From NCBI GenBank assembly GCA_016714025.1, contig JADJOB010000001.1, forward strand, positions 1 through 64,000: DNA of 64,000 bases, written 5' to 3'. The notes beneath the pieces were generated by a model. It saw only the letters and a list, made by a program, of their open reading frames with translations. It was not told the origin of the DNA and ran no database searches. Made by a program: the position numbers and the translations under genes. This document shows, in pieces, positions 36,009 to 46,277 of the stretch (within the stretch, counting starts at the first letter, position 1; every line of letters starts with the position of its first letter). This stretch comes from Saprospiraceae bacterium (GTDB taxonomy: Bacteria > Bacteroidota > Bacteroidia > Chitinophagales > Saprospiraceae).

Positions 36009-36040
36009 GAGACCTAAAGATCAATTAAAAACTCAATTTT

Positions 36041-36790
36041 ATGAATCTAATAAATTGGAAATTCCTTGCATATATTGGAAATAACATTTACGTCAGGCGA
36101 ACATATATCTATTTATTTATTATCCCTCTAATCGTTTCAATAATTACAAAATTAGATTTTTTAAAATCAGCTGATTTAATTCCATTCAACTGGCAATTGC
36201 TGTTTTTAAGTGCAATTCTATTCACATTAGGAACATTAATTTTCCAAATATTCGCTCCTTTAATTATAAAGGAAAATTCTACTTATTCAGATTTTATTAG
36301 TAATGGAAGAATTTTTTGGCATTTAAACAAGTACAGCGAGGATCTTAAAATTCCCTTTGATGAATTCAATTTAAAATATAGGAATTTTAGAAAGGAAAAT
36401 CCATTATCAGACCAAAGTAAAGAATATATGGATGCATTCATGCGGACTTTACCAGCTGACAAGATTGAAAAATTTAATTTTATTAGAAAATATTATGACG
36501 ATCAAGAATCAAAGAGACCGACATGGTCAAATAGCTATGAAACAGGAAGTGACGAGGTAAAATTTGAAAGAATAAAATTGAATGAACAATTGAATCAACG
36601 AATTGAAAATGAAAATTTGAAGGTCTCATTTTGGAATATACTTGAATATAGCAAAACAACAAGGTTCTGGGCTAGAATATCTTGCTTTGTATTTTTTTCT
36701 ATTGGACTGTTGTGTTTCGTGCTAGTAACAATAAATAGTATTTTAGTTGTTTTTCAAATTAATGGATTAGAAATATTCAAATGGAAATAG
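36041..36790 (+). CDS. Cassette 1: membrane protein of unknown function
   Basis: 249 aa. Two hydrophobic segments near the N-terminus (about 22-37 YLFIIPLIVSIITKL and 48-72 WQLLFLSAILFTLGTLIFQI), a soluble charged middle (about 75-200) and one C-terminal segment (FFSIGLLCFVLVTINSILVV). No family is recognised. It is the only gene of cassette 1, with ATG 39 bases after the cassette edge and stop 10 bases before attC 1, the layout of an integron cassette. It is AT-rich compared with the core genes. Confidence 0.6.
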   Translation: MNLINWKFLAYIGNNIYVRRTYIYLFIIPLIVSIITKLDFLKSADLIPFNWQLLFLSAILFTLGTLIFQIFAPLIIKENSTYSDFISNGRIFWHLNKYSEDLKIPFDEFNLKYRNFRKENPLSDQSKEYMDAFMRTLPADKIEKFNFIRKYYDDQESKRPTWSNSYETGSDEVKFERIKLNEQLNQRIENENLKVSFWNILEYSKTTRFWARISCFVFFSIGLLCFVLVTINSILVVFQINGLEIFKWK

Positions 36791-36800
36791 AAAAGGCCTC

Positions 36801-36931
36801 CTATAACATGAGATTTAAGCAAGCAGAGCATAAATCTTTTAATCAAGAAAAATTCGTAAATTTGGCTTGAGTTTGTATCTTTTGGCAATCATCGAAAATG
36901 CTCTGCCTGCTTCAATCTCTGGCCGTTCTGT
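36801..36931 (+). other. attC recombination site 1
   Basis: R'' core CTATAAC (36801) and R' core GTTCTGT (36925) bound a 131-base imperfect palindrome. The arm AGATTTAAGCAAGCAGAGCA faces, after a central loop, ATGCTCTGCCTGCTTCAATC. The size is like that of long attC sites (VCR type). R'' plus upstream bases mirror the start of cassette 1, as expected if the cassette was once a circle. Confidence 0.75.
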
Positions 36932-36943
36932 GATATTAAAAAT

Positions 36944-37768
36944 ATGATGAGACTCAATTTTTATTTACTTATTATAATTTTAAATTGTTCTTGTAACAAG
37001 CAAAAAAAACTCTATGATGAAATTCATCTATCAACTCACTCTGATAGCTCTTATATTCAATTAATTGTGTCAAGTGATTCAATAATATTTTTACAATTAG
37101 AACGTGGCGAATGTGATGGATATGGCTCGTGCAAATATGGGCCCAAATATTATGCTCAGGTTTCTAAACAGAATCAAATATTTAAACTTATAAATGAAGA
37201 AGCTCAAAGAATACTGTCAGATACTTTTCGACTTGAAAGAATAATGATAACGCATGCTTCAACTTCGAGTTTAAAATTTTTATTGAAGGATAGTCTAATT
37301 AATAATTTTCGGTATTATGGTTCAGAATCAAATTGTAGAGATCTTGTAGAAATAGAAAAAAAATTACTCAAGATAATTAGTCAGGCAAACAGAATTAATT
37401 TATTAACTACAGAAAATCTTTTAGATATTTCTGATATGGCAAATATTGATTCAATACGAATAGATAAATTGAAACCAATTGAAATTGATGGCTATAAAGG
37501 AAAGTATACTAATTATATTGTTGACTATGAAATCGGGAGAATAAAACGAAAAGGTCATATTGATACAGTTATAAATATTATAAAAAATCAAAAAATATTA
37601 GATACAATTCAAAGAAAAAATCATGGTAAGTTTATTCCTAAATATGAGTTTAGTTTTTATCGAAATAAACTTATTTGTTTTCAACTAGAAACTGATTTAA
37701 GAATAATGCCTTATTCATGGCTTCAAGTACTAAAGTTTGATAGTCTATTGATCAAAAATTTCAATTAA
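36944..37768 (+). CDS. Cassette 2: lipoprotein of unknown function
   Basis: 274 aa. The signal MMRLNFYLLIIILNCSC ends in a lipobox-like cysteine, so it is probably a lipid-anchored periplasmic protein. The body has RGECDGYGSCKYGPKYYAQV (a cysteine pair), SESNCRDLVEIEKK and YEFSFYRNKLICFQLETDLR. No family is recognised. The ATG is 19 bases after the cassette edge and the stop 5 bases before attC 2. Very low GC. Confidence 0.6.
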   Translation: MMRLNFYLLIIILNCSCNKQKKLYDEIHLSTHSDSSYIQLIVSSDSIIFLQLERGECDGYGSCKYGPKYYAQVSKQNQIFKLINEEAQRILSDTFRLERIMITHASTSSLKFLLKDSLINNFRYYGSESNCRDLVEIEKKLLKIISQANRINLLTTENLLDISDMANIDSIRIDKLKPIEIDGYKGKYTNYIVDYEIGRIKRKGHIDTVINIIKNQKILDTIQRKNHGKFIPKYEFSFYRNKLICFQLETDLRIMPYSWLQVLKFDSLLIKNFN

Positions 37769-37772
37769 CATC

Positions 37773-37900
37773 ACATAACATAGCACTTACGATCATGCCG
37801 CCAATAAATTTAATGTTCACTTTCGGCTGAAAATAAAATACTATTTCTTACTTTTGGTTACCAAACATGACGGCACATCGCAAGTACCCTCATGTTAGGC
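37773..37900 (+). other. attC recombination site 2
   Basis: R'' core ACATAAC (37773) and R' core GTTAGGC (37894), the latter a perfect GTTRRRY. The inner arms GCACTTACGATCATGCCG and CGGCACATCGCAAGTACCCT pair imperfectly. Total 128 bases. The R'' region (AACATCACATAAC) mirrors the start of cassette 2 (GTTCTGTGATATT) at 11 of 13 positions. Confidence 0.8.
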
Positions 37901-37936
37901 GTAATTATAGAAAGACAACAAATAGAATAATTTGCA

Positions 37937-39289
37937 ATGATAACAAAAATAGAAGTTGACGGATTCAAATCTCTTTCGGAGTTCGAACTAAAACTGAAGT
38001 CAGGTTTGAATATACTTGTTGGACCTAATGGTGCCGGAAAAACAAACATTATTCTCTTTTTTGAATTCCTTTCTAAAATTGCCAACAACTCAATTGGACA
38101 TGCCGTAAGTTCAATCGGAGGAGCAGGTTCTATATTCAAAAAAATAGGTAAAGAAGAGTATCAGGACACAATAAAATTTAAAATATTCGGCTCGTCTCAA
38201 GCCGAAGCAAACACTTTTATTATTTATGAATACACGACAATAATAAAGTCGTCATTTTCAAAAGACGATATATACTTTGACTACCAAGACATCAAAGTTA
38301 GAACTGCTACCAAATTTTGGGCAGACCCTGACGAAATAAAAGGAAAAACAGTTTGGGACTTCCATCTTGAATTTCAATATAAAGCATCCGAAAAACCAAT
38401 CGTAACAATACATGAGTTGAATAGAAAAAAATTCAAACCTCGGTTCTTTTTTAATCCAAATGACAAAGAAGAGGACTTTGAAAAGGGGTTTAAAGAATTC
38501 ATTACTCAAAATGACCCATCAGCTAGAATAATTGTTGCTCCACTTTTTCCAATAATAGAGTCAGCAAACATAATAATAAACGATATTTTAGGAGGGGAGT
38601 CATTTAATGTCGTGCCGAGTAAAGTTAAGGAGCAAGAGGATGCAGCAACGCCACCTGGAATTAAGAAGGACGGTTCAGGTTTAGCAACAACACTTTATGC
38701 ATTAAAGAAAAGTAAACCTTTTAGCCAAGTTGTAGAATTTAGATTTCATTATTTCATTGAGAGACCAGAAAGAAATTATGACCCAAAATCATTAAAAAAA
38801 ATAATTTCATATTTAAAACTCGCTAACAAAACAATAGTTGATTTAACTGTGGACAATGACCCTTTTGACAATAGGTTGATTGTGCGAATTTTTATAAAAA
38901 CTGGTTCATATGATGCTGTTCTACCTCTTTCATCAATGTCTGATGGAACAATTAAATGGCTGACTTTAATAACAGCAATACTAACTTCAAAAACTATTTT
39001 TTCAATTGAGGAACCTGAAAATTTCTTGCATCCTTGGATGCAAGCCGAAATTGCAAAAATAATGAGAGAGCATATCGAACAAAAGAAGAATCATTCTTTT
39101 ATAATCATGACTACCCACAGTGAATCACTTCTCAATTCAAGCAATCCAGAAGAAGTTATTCTAGTTGACCTAGTGGAGGGTAAAACTTCAGCAAGAAGAA
39201 TTGCAAATATTCAAGCCTTAAAAGAGGAAATTTCTCAGTCTGGGTTTGGTTTAGGTCATTTTTACTTTTCAGATTCTTTTGAGGCATGA
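37937..39289 (+). CDS. Cassette 3, gene A: AAA-family (ABC/OLD-like) ATPase
   Basis: 450 aa. It starts MITKIEVDGFKSLSEFELKL like RecF/OLD/SMC-type ATPases. Walker A is GPNGAGKTNI (residues 29-38). An insert of about 250 residues separates it from the signature-like LSSMSDGTIKWLTLITAI (about 333-352), Walker B IFSIEEPENFLHPWMQAEIA and the H-loop IIMTTHSESLL. The family is frequent in phage defence (OLD, Gabija, PARIS, AbiL-type systems), where the ATPase senses infection and controls a partner effector. The partner here overlaps its stop by four bases (ATGA). It lies in an integron-like cassette 43 bases after the GTT core, which points to horizontal gain. Confidence 0.85.
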   Translation: MITKIEVDGFKSLSEFELKLKSGLNILVGPNGAGKTNIILFFEFLSKIANNSIGHAVSSIGGAGSIFKKIGKEEYQDTIKFKIFGSSQAEANTFIIYEYTTIIKSSFSKDDIYFDYQDIKVRTATKFWADPDEIKGKTVWDFHLEFQYKASEKPIVTIHELNRKKFKPRFFFNPNDKEEDFEKGFKEFITQNDPSARIIVAPLFPIIESANIIINDILGGESFNVVPSKVKEQEDAATPPGIKKDGSGLATTLYALKKSKPFSQVVEFRFHYFIERPERNYDPKSLKKIISYLKLANKTIVDLTVDNDPFDNRLIVRIFIKTGSYDAVLPLSSMSDGTIKWLTLITAILTSKTIFSIEEPENFLHPWMQAEIAKIMREHIEQKKNHSFIIMTTHSESLLNSSNPEEVILVDLVEGKTSARRIANIQALKEEISQSGFGLGHFYFSDSFEA

Positions 39290-39906
39290 TGAATCCTGCA
39301 TTTATAGTTGATGGTTTCACCGAACGAAATATTATTCAAAATATCTGTCCAGGTGCTCCAATTCGAAGAACAGACTTAAATGGAAAAGATGTTTCCATTG
39401 AGGCTATGGCAAAAAAAATCGCATCATTAATAAAAGTATTGAATAATCGACATTACCCTGTAATTATATTGGTTGATAAAGAATCAAGAAATATATCATG
39501 CAAGGAAATGATAGCTAAGCTTGAAGAGTCAATTAAAAAAGAGGGCATTAATAACCTTGACCTAAGAGTTGGAGTTGCAGATAGAATGTTAGAAAATTGG
39601 ATTCTTGCCGACTGGGACAAACTAAAGAGTAAAAAGGGAAAACCATTAAACACAGACTGCATAAATGGTTGCGGGAAACTTAAAGAAGTAATTGGTTCTT
39701 ATGGCAAGACGACTGATTGCGTTGATATGTTCTTAAATGCTGACATTAAAAAGATGTATAAAAATTCTCCCAGCTTCAAAGTATTTGCAGACAAAATTGC
39801 AGACATTAATTGCGACTATATAAACAAGCTTGGAATAACTACGCCTAACAGCATCTTGCCAAAAGCGAGGCGGACGTTGATGCAGAAACTTTTCGGCTCC
39901 GGATAA
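39286..39906 (+). CDS. Cassette 3, gene B: TOPRIM-like DUF4276-type protein
   Basis: 206 aa. The first strand and loop are NPAFIVDGFTERNIIQNICP with E13, and the second is PVIILVDKESRN with D64 and E66. These are the positions of the acidic metal site of TOPRIM nucleases. RVGVADRMLENWILADWDKL is the best landmark of DUF4276 proteins. Such proteins are encoded beside AAA ATPases in many genomes, and by analogy with PARIS (AriB) and RloB/AbiLii they may be toxic nucleases held back by the ATPase. That is an inference. The stop codon lies inside the attC site, a common trait of cassettes. Confidence 0.75.
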   Translation: MMNPAFIVDGFTERNIIQNICPGAPIRRTDLNGKDVSIEAMAKKIASLIKVLNNRHYPVIILVDKESRNISCKEMIAKLEESIKKEGINNLDLRVGVADRMLENWILADWDKLKSKKGKPLNTDCINGCGKLKEVIGSYGKTTDCVDMFLNADIKKMYKNSPSFKVFADKIADINCDYINKLGITTPNSILPKARRTLMQKLFGSG

Positions 39907-39974
39907 CCTTTAGTCGTAGGTTGACAGATGGTGCTTCGAAAGTCCCGCCTTCTGCAAGCTGCGAACCGTTATCC
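39901..39974 (+). other. attC recombination site 3
   Basis: R'' GGATAAC (39901) and R' GTTATCC (39968) are exact inverse copies. Inside, TCGTAGGTTGACAGATGG faces CCTTCTGCAAGCTGCGA with a few bulges, as is typical of attC. 74 bases. The TAA stop of the preceding gene is within R''. Confidence 0.8.
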
Positions 39975-39988
39975 TTAATTATAATTAA

Positions 39989-40816
39989 ATGACAAGCCTA
40001 CCTTCCACAACAAAAATTAATGGATATTTCATTTTTGAATCATTAGAAGATGACAGAACTACAATTGCCATTGGTAAAGTAATTGATGGTCTTAGAGATA
40101 AAGATCTTACCCAGTTCTATTATGTGAAAATAATAAACAAAGAACATCTAATAAACGGAATAAGAAAAATTAAGGATGCAGATAACTTATTCCCTTTAAT
40201 CCATATAGCTGCACACGGAAATGAAGATGGAACTGGAATTAAACTTCTTGAAGATGAAATTCTTTGGTCCGAATTGACGAAAGAGCTTAGTGAAATGAAC
40301 ACAAGGGCAAAAAACACTACGATATTAATTATGGCCTTGTGTAAAGGAGCCCTAATTAGGACTGAATTCTTTAACACAATAAGATCGCCTTACTTTTTGA
40401 TGATTGGTCCAAGGTATGATATAAATTGGAATAAGCTTGACAGATGTCTTTTTGAATTTTATAAAATATTAATCCCTACCTATGATCTTGGAAAAGCATT
40501 TGAAGAGATACCAAAACATAATGGGGGATTTCAGCCATTTGACTATTTGAACAGTGTAGGAGCATACCAAAAATTAATATCCAAATTCAAAGAAAAAATT
40601 AATGAAGGACAATTTAAACATGAATTATTGAATAGATACAAAGATTTAGAAGGAAAGAAAGCAGATTCAGAATTCAAAAGAAAAGTTGAAGAAATAGAAT
40701 ATCAAAAAGAAATAATTTCTAAATCATTGGAGATAATGAAGAATCATTGGTTTATGATTGATTTATATCCAGAAAATGCAGAACGATTCAAAAATTTAGA
40801 AACAAAAATTGAATAA
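39989..40816 (+). CDS. Cassette 4: CHAT/caspase-like protein
   Basis: 275 aa. About 60-180 resembles the caspase-fold CHAT peptidases: a strand with the catalytic histidine in PLIHIAAHGNEDGTGIKLLE (H76), an acidic region ILWSELTKELSEMN, and a strand with the catalytic cysteine in TTILIMALCKGALIRTEFF (C118), then YFLMIGPRYDINWNKLDRCL and FEFYKILI. The C-terminal ~90 residues are a charged helical tail (KFKEKINEGQFKHELLNRYK). CHAT-like proteases act as effectors in several defence and cell-death systems, often beside ATPases. Here the gene is alone in its cassette, 21 bases after the core, next to the AAA-TOPRIM cassette. Identification is from motif pattern only. Confidence 0.65.
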   Translation: MTSLPSTTKINGYFIFESLEDDRTTIAIGKVIDGLRDKDLTQFYYVKIINKEHLINGIRKIKDADNLFPLIHIAAHGNEDGTGIKLLEDEILWSELTKELSEMNTRAKNTTILIMALCKGALIRTEFFNTIRSPYFLMIGPRYDINWNKLDRCLFEFYKILIPTYDLGKAFEEIPKHNGGFQPFDYLNSVGAYQKLISKFKEKINEGQFKHELLNRYKDLEGKKADSEFKRKVEEIEYQKEIISKSLEIMKNHWFMIDLYPENAERFKNLETKIE

Positions 40817-40820
40817 ATAA

Positions 40821-40885
40821 GGATAACAATGTACTGTACTACAGACTCCCTATCGGTCGTCCGTCGCCAGTACTAAACGTTATAG
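40821..40885 (+). other. attC recombination site 4
   Basis: R'' GGATAAC (40821) and R' GTTATAG (40879), 65 bases, with GTACTGTACTACAGAC facing GTCCGTCGCCAGTAC. The R'' region AATAAGGATAAC mirrors the start of cassette 4 (GTTATCCTTA) over 10 bases, the hallmark of a once circular cassette. Confidence 0.75.
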
Positions 40886-40902
40886 ACCATTAAAATAAAA
40901 AC

Positions 40903-41316
40903 ATGTCTTTTTCAAAATTGATTTTGTTATTAGTCGCTCTAACCATCTTTATAAGATGTAATACAAATGATGATAAATCATGCAATCACTTATTCAAACA
41001 AATTTCCGGAAATGAATGTAGTTTGATTAACAACAATCCCAGTTCGAAATACTTTAACTTAAATGTAGGCAAGGTTATTGAGATTGAATCTTGGAAAATA
41101 CCGCAAATTAAGGATAACTGCGACTCAATATTACTGAATTCAGGTATTAAACTTTTCAATACTAGTCCTGATACAATAAATTGTTTGGTATTGCAATCAA
41201 TACAACATCAAATTCCTTTATATATAAATATTAGGTTGGTTTCAAATGATTCAATTCTAATTCCAGAAACCATTTTTAATTGTTCACATCTAGGAGATAT
41301 TATATTTATGGACTAA
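40903..41316 (+). CDS. Cassette 5: small lipoprotein of unknown function
   Basis: 137 aa. The signal MSFSKLILLLVALTIFIRC ends in a cysteine, followed by NTNDDKSCNHLFKQISGNEC. The body (SSKYFNLNVGKVIEIESWKI, SGIKLFNTSPDTINCLVLQS) is beta-rich with four further cysteines. No family is recognised. The ATG is 24 bases after the GTT core of attC 4. Confidence 0.55.
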   Translation: MSFSKLILLLVALTIFIRCNTNDDKSCNHLFKQISGNECSLINNNPSSKYFNLNVGKVIEIESWKIPQIKDNCDSILLNSGIKLFNTSPDTINCLVLQSIQHQIPLYINIRLVSNDSILIPETIFNCSHLGDIIFMD

Positions 41317-41324
41317 ATAAATAT

Positions 41325-41438
41325 CCTATAATCGAGTAAACGGCCCCTGCCAGATGCCTTTATCAGTGTACGCCTCCTACACCACTCCTGAAATACAGGA
41401 TAAACTTTGCGTTCAAGTCACAATTACAGCGGTTAGCA
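41325..41438 (+). other. Possible attC site 5
   Basis: CCTATAAT (41325) shares TTATAG, inverted, with the start of cassette 5. A later GTTAGCA (41432) could be R'. The arms (CGAGTAAACGG / CCGCTGTAATTG inverted) pair only partly. A second GTT core (GTTTGAG, 41513), with R''-like ATTTAAC at 41455, lies 25 bases before the next gene and may be the true edge of cassette 6. Confidence 0.35.
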
Positions 41439-41537
41439 AAGTCATAGTCTGATAATTTAACATTTTAGAGGTAAATTTGTCTATTAACACAATATCTTCA
41501 ACATAGCTCTGCGTTTGAGGCCATAAATTGCATTCCT

Positions 41538-42185
41538 ATGAAATTTCTTAAATTAACACTATTAATTTTTTATTTAGTCACTTCATCCTGCAACAACCAT
41601 TCTGAAGACAAATTTGAAAATTACTATGAGATCATAGATGATTTCATTAGAATGCAAATTGTCGATACGAGCAGAATCATTGAATTAGATTTAATAAAAG
41701 TAGCTCAAGATTCATTTGATTATGACAAATGGCGGGATAACAATAATTGCTTAACATCTCCGCTACCACCCCCGTTAAGACCTATTGGGGTCGTTTCAAT
41801 CTCAAAAGACCTGCTTAGATCCTATAATTTAAAAGGATTAATAGACAAAGGAGACATTGACTATATGTATAATCAAATTACAAGCTTTAAAGACAGTCTT
41901 CTAAATCCTAATAAAATAAACGGCAAAACAATTCAAGCATCGACCCTAGATTCTATTAGACAGTTTAGTCCCCCCTATGATTTTTTTATTGTTCTTGAAA
42001 AAACCTATAAAGCACATGCCCTGATTAAATTTTCAAACCCTATCATTTCATTAGATCATAAAACGATGCTATTTGATATGGAACTTTATTGTGGTGGTGA
42101 ATGTGGTATGGGAATACGATACATTTTAAGAAAAGAAAACAATAAATGGAGAATTAAATACCAGAAACGGACTTGGATCAGTTGA
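41538..42185 (+). CDS. Lipoprotein of unknown function (probable cassette 6)
   Basis: 215 aa. The signal MKFLKLTLLIFYLVTSSC ends in a lipobox cysteine. The body has a proline-rich loop (NNCLTSPLPPPLRPIGVVSI), then SPPYDFFIVLEKTYKAHALI and a final MELYCGGECGMGIRYILRKE followed by NNKWRIKYQKRTWIS. A C-G-G-E-C-G motif near a G-x-R-Y-x-(L/F) strand is seen in other Bacteroidota lipoproteins without known function. Same strand and style as the preceding cassettes. Confidence 0.55.
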   Translation: MKFLKLTLLIFYLVTSSCNNHSEDKFENYYEIIDDFIRMQIVDTSRIIELDLIKVAQDSFDYDKWRDNNNCLTSPLPPPLRPIGVVSISKDLLRSYNLKGLIDKGDIDYMYNQITSFKDSLLNPNKINGKTIQASTLDSIRQFSPPYDFFIVLEKTYKAHALIKFSNPIISLDHKTMLFDMELYCGGECGMGIRYILRKENNKWRIKYQKRTWIS

Positions 42186-42268
42186 AAATTAAGTTCGCTA
42201 GTCAAAAATAGACATCGCAACTTATACTTATTTTTTAAGGAACAGCATCTAAATTACGAATTATATAA

Positions 42269-42466
42269 ATGCTCCCCTACCCAATCCCCATCATTCTAAT
42301 CCTTCTTGCTTCCTGCACGAATCTTCCCAACAATAAAATAAAGCCAACTTCTACAACACAATTGCCTTCCAATGATCCAAAGTATGTCTGGACCAAAATT
42401 GCAGACAGTGCGGACTGGAAGAAAAGTTATAATTTTCAACTGTTTAGTATTGGTGACAGCTTTTGA
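42269..42466 (+). pseudogene. Truncated lipoprotein N-terminus
   Basis: 65 aa. A signal peptide with lipobox (MLPYPIPIILILLASC) is followed by KYVWTKIADSADWKKSYNFQ and LFSIGDSF, then a stop. The W-x-K-I-A-D-S-A-x-W-x-K-S-Y stretch resembles the first blade of kelch/BNR-like proteins. The frame runs directly into a tandem repeat, so the rest of the gene seems to have been lost. It could also be a real short protein. Confidence 0.4.
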
Positions 42467-42620
42467 GCTATTAAGCTATTAAGCTGTTAAGCTTTTAAGC
42501 TGTTAAGCTTTTAAGCTGTTAAGCTTTTAAGCTGTTAAGCTTTTAAGCTGTTAAGCTTTTAAGCTGTTAAGCTTTTGAGCTTGTTAGCTTTTTAGCTTAT
42601 CAGCTTGTTAGCTTTTTAGA
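42462..42620. repeat. Tandem repeat (AAGCTTTTAAGCTGTT)n
   Basis: About eight 16-17 base units of GTTAAGCTTTTAAGCT type with degenerate ends (GCTTGTTAGCTTTTTAGC). Each unit contains a self-complementary AAGCTT. Confidence 0.85.
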
Positions 42621-42683
42621 ATAATGGATATCTTTAATGCATTTTACTAAAGAACCTGAAACCTTCTTATTACCGCGCATTCT

Positions 42684-43163
42684 ATGATTGACAAAAACAT
42701 CACGTCTGTTGAACCCATTGTGTTATTTGCAGGTAATTTTGAACCATACAATTACGCTTTTTGCAAAGGACAACTCTTGCCCATTAGTCAGTTTCCGGAT
42801 TTGTATGCAAACTTGGGTTCGATTTCTGCTGAAGAAGATAATACCTTGTTTGCTGTTCCTGATTTGCGGGAAGAAGAAAAAAGATACGGAGGTGTTCGTT
42901 TTATTATATCGCTATCCGGCTTTCTGGATAATTTAAATTTTCTTGGAATTATAATACCATATTCTGATGATGAATTGCCGATTGGTTGGGAATTTTGTGA
43001 AGGCCAGTTAATCAAGATAAACAATCAAGCTTTATTCGCACTGATAGGCACGCTTTATGGTGGCGATGGCAATACAACCTTCGCATTACCCGATTTAAGA
43101 TCTGTCGCTGTTAATACTCGATTTATTATATCCATAAAAGGACCTTTTCCGTCGAGAGCGTAG
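42684..43163 (+). CDS. Tail-collar (MdpB-like) domain protein
   Basis: 159 aa made of two repeats of the phage tail collar type: FAGNFEPYNYAFCKGQLLPI with NTLFAVPDLR, and SDDELPIGWEFCEGQLIKIN, ALIGTLYGGDGNTTFALPDL. The pattern G-W-x-F-C-(K/E)-G-Q-L-(L/I)-x-I...(L/I)-x-x-x-(Y/G)-G-G-D-G-x-T-T-F-A-L-P-D-L-R is that of microcystin-dependent-like tail fibre proteins. These usually come in groups of three beside large extracellular proteins or phage tail genes. Here it is alone. The function is unknown. Confidence 0.8.
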   Translation: MIDKNITSVEPIVLFAGNFEPYNYAFCKGQLLPISQFPDLYANLGSISAEEDNTLFAVPDLREEEKRYGGVRFIISLSGFLDNLNFLGIIIPYSDDELPIGWEFCEGQLIKINNQALFALIGTLYGGDGNTTFALPDLRSVAVNTRFIISIKGPFPSRA

Positions 43164-43369
43164 TATAAAACTACATGTGAATTATTTTTGCTCAAGACAA
43201 ATTAAAATCCATTCTGGTTTTATTTGTGACCAGTCTTTCAAATATATAAACCATTCAATCAACAAACATTATCAGCAATACCTGATCATATTAAAAATTG
43301 AGACAAGTTAGATTCTAACAATTTTTTCATTATTTAAAATACCACCTTAAAATGGAATTTACTTTTCTT

Positions 43370-43520
43370 TCAACATCATTTGAACCCCAAACCCCTTGGA
43401 AGGGGCTTTAAGTTTTGTGTACTTAGCAAATTGTTTTTTTAACAAAAACAAAATTTAAAATTGGAATCAACCAATGATGCTATGTAAACAGCCCCCTTCC
43501 AAGAATAATGAAGTTTCTAG
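43370..43520. repeat. Dispersed GCCCCTT..AAGGGG element, fourth copy
   Basis: TGAACCCCAAACCCCTTGGA then AGGGGCTTTAAGTTTTGTG near 43379-43420, and AGCCCCCTTCCAAGAATAAT near 43488, match the group at 29.3-29.55 kb. Otherwise nothing is seen in 43164-43573. Confidence 0.6.
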
Positions 43521-43573
43521 TTCAGTTTAAATAACCAAACGAAATGGAATCAATTATTAATGAACATAAATTC

Positions 43574-46277
<2,704 letters not shown>

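Noticed and set aside
42190..42224. attC site after the lipoprotein gene at 41538-42185
   Set aside because: A short hairpin (AAGTTCGC..GCAACTT) exists, but there are no AAC/GTT cores or match to the cassette start.
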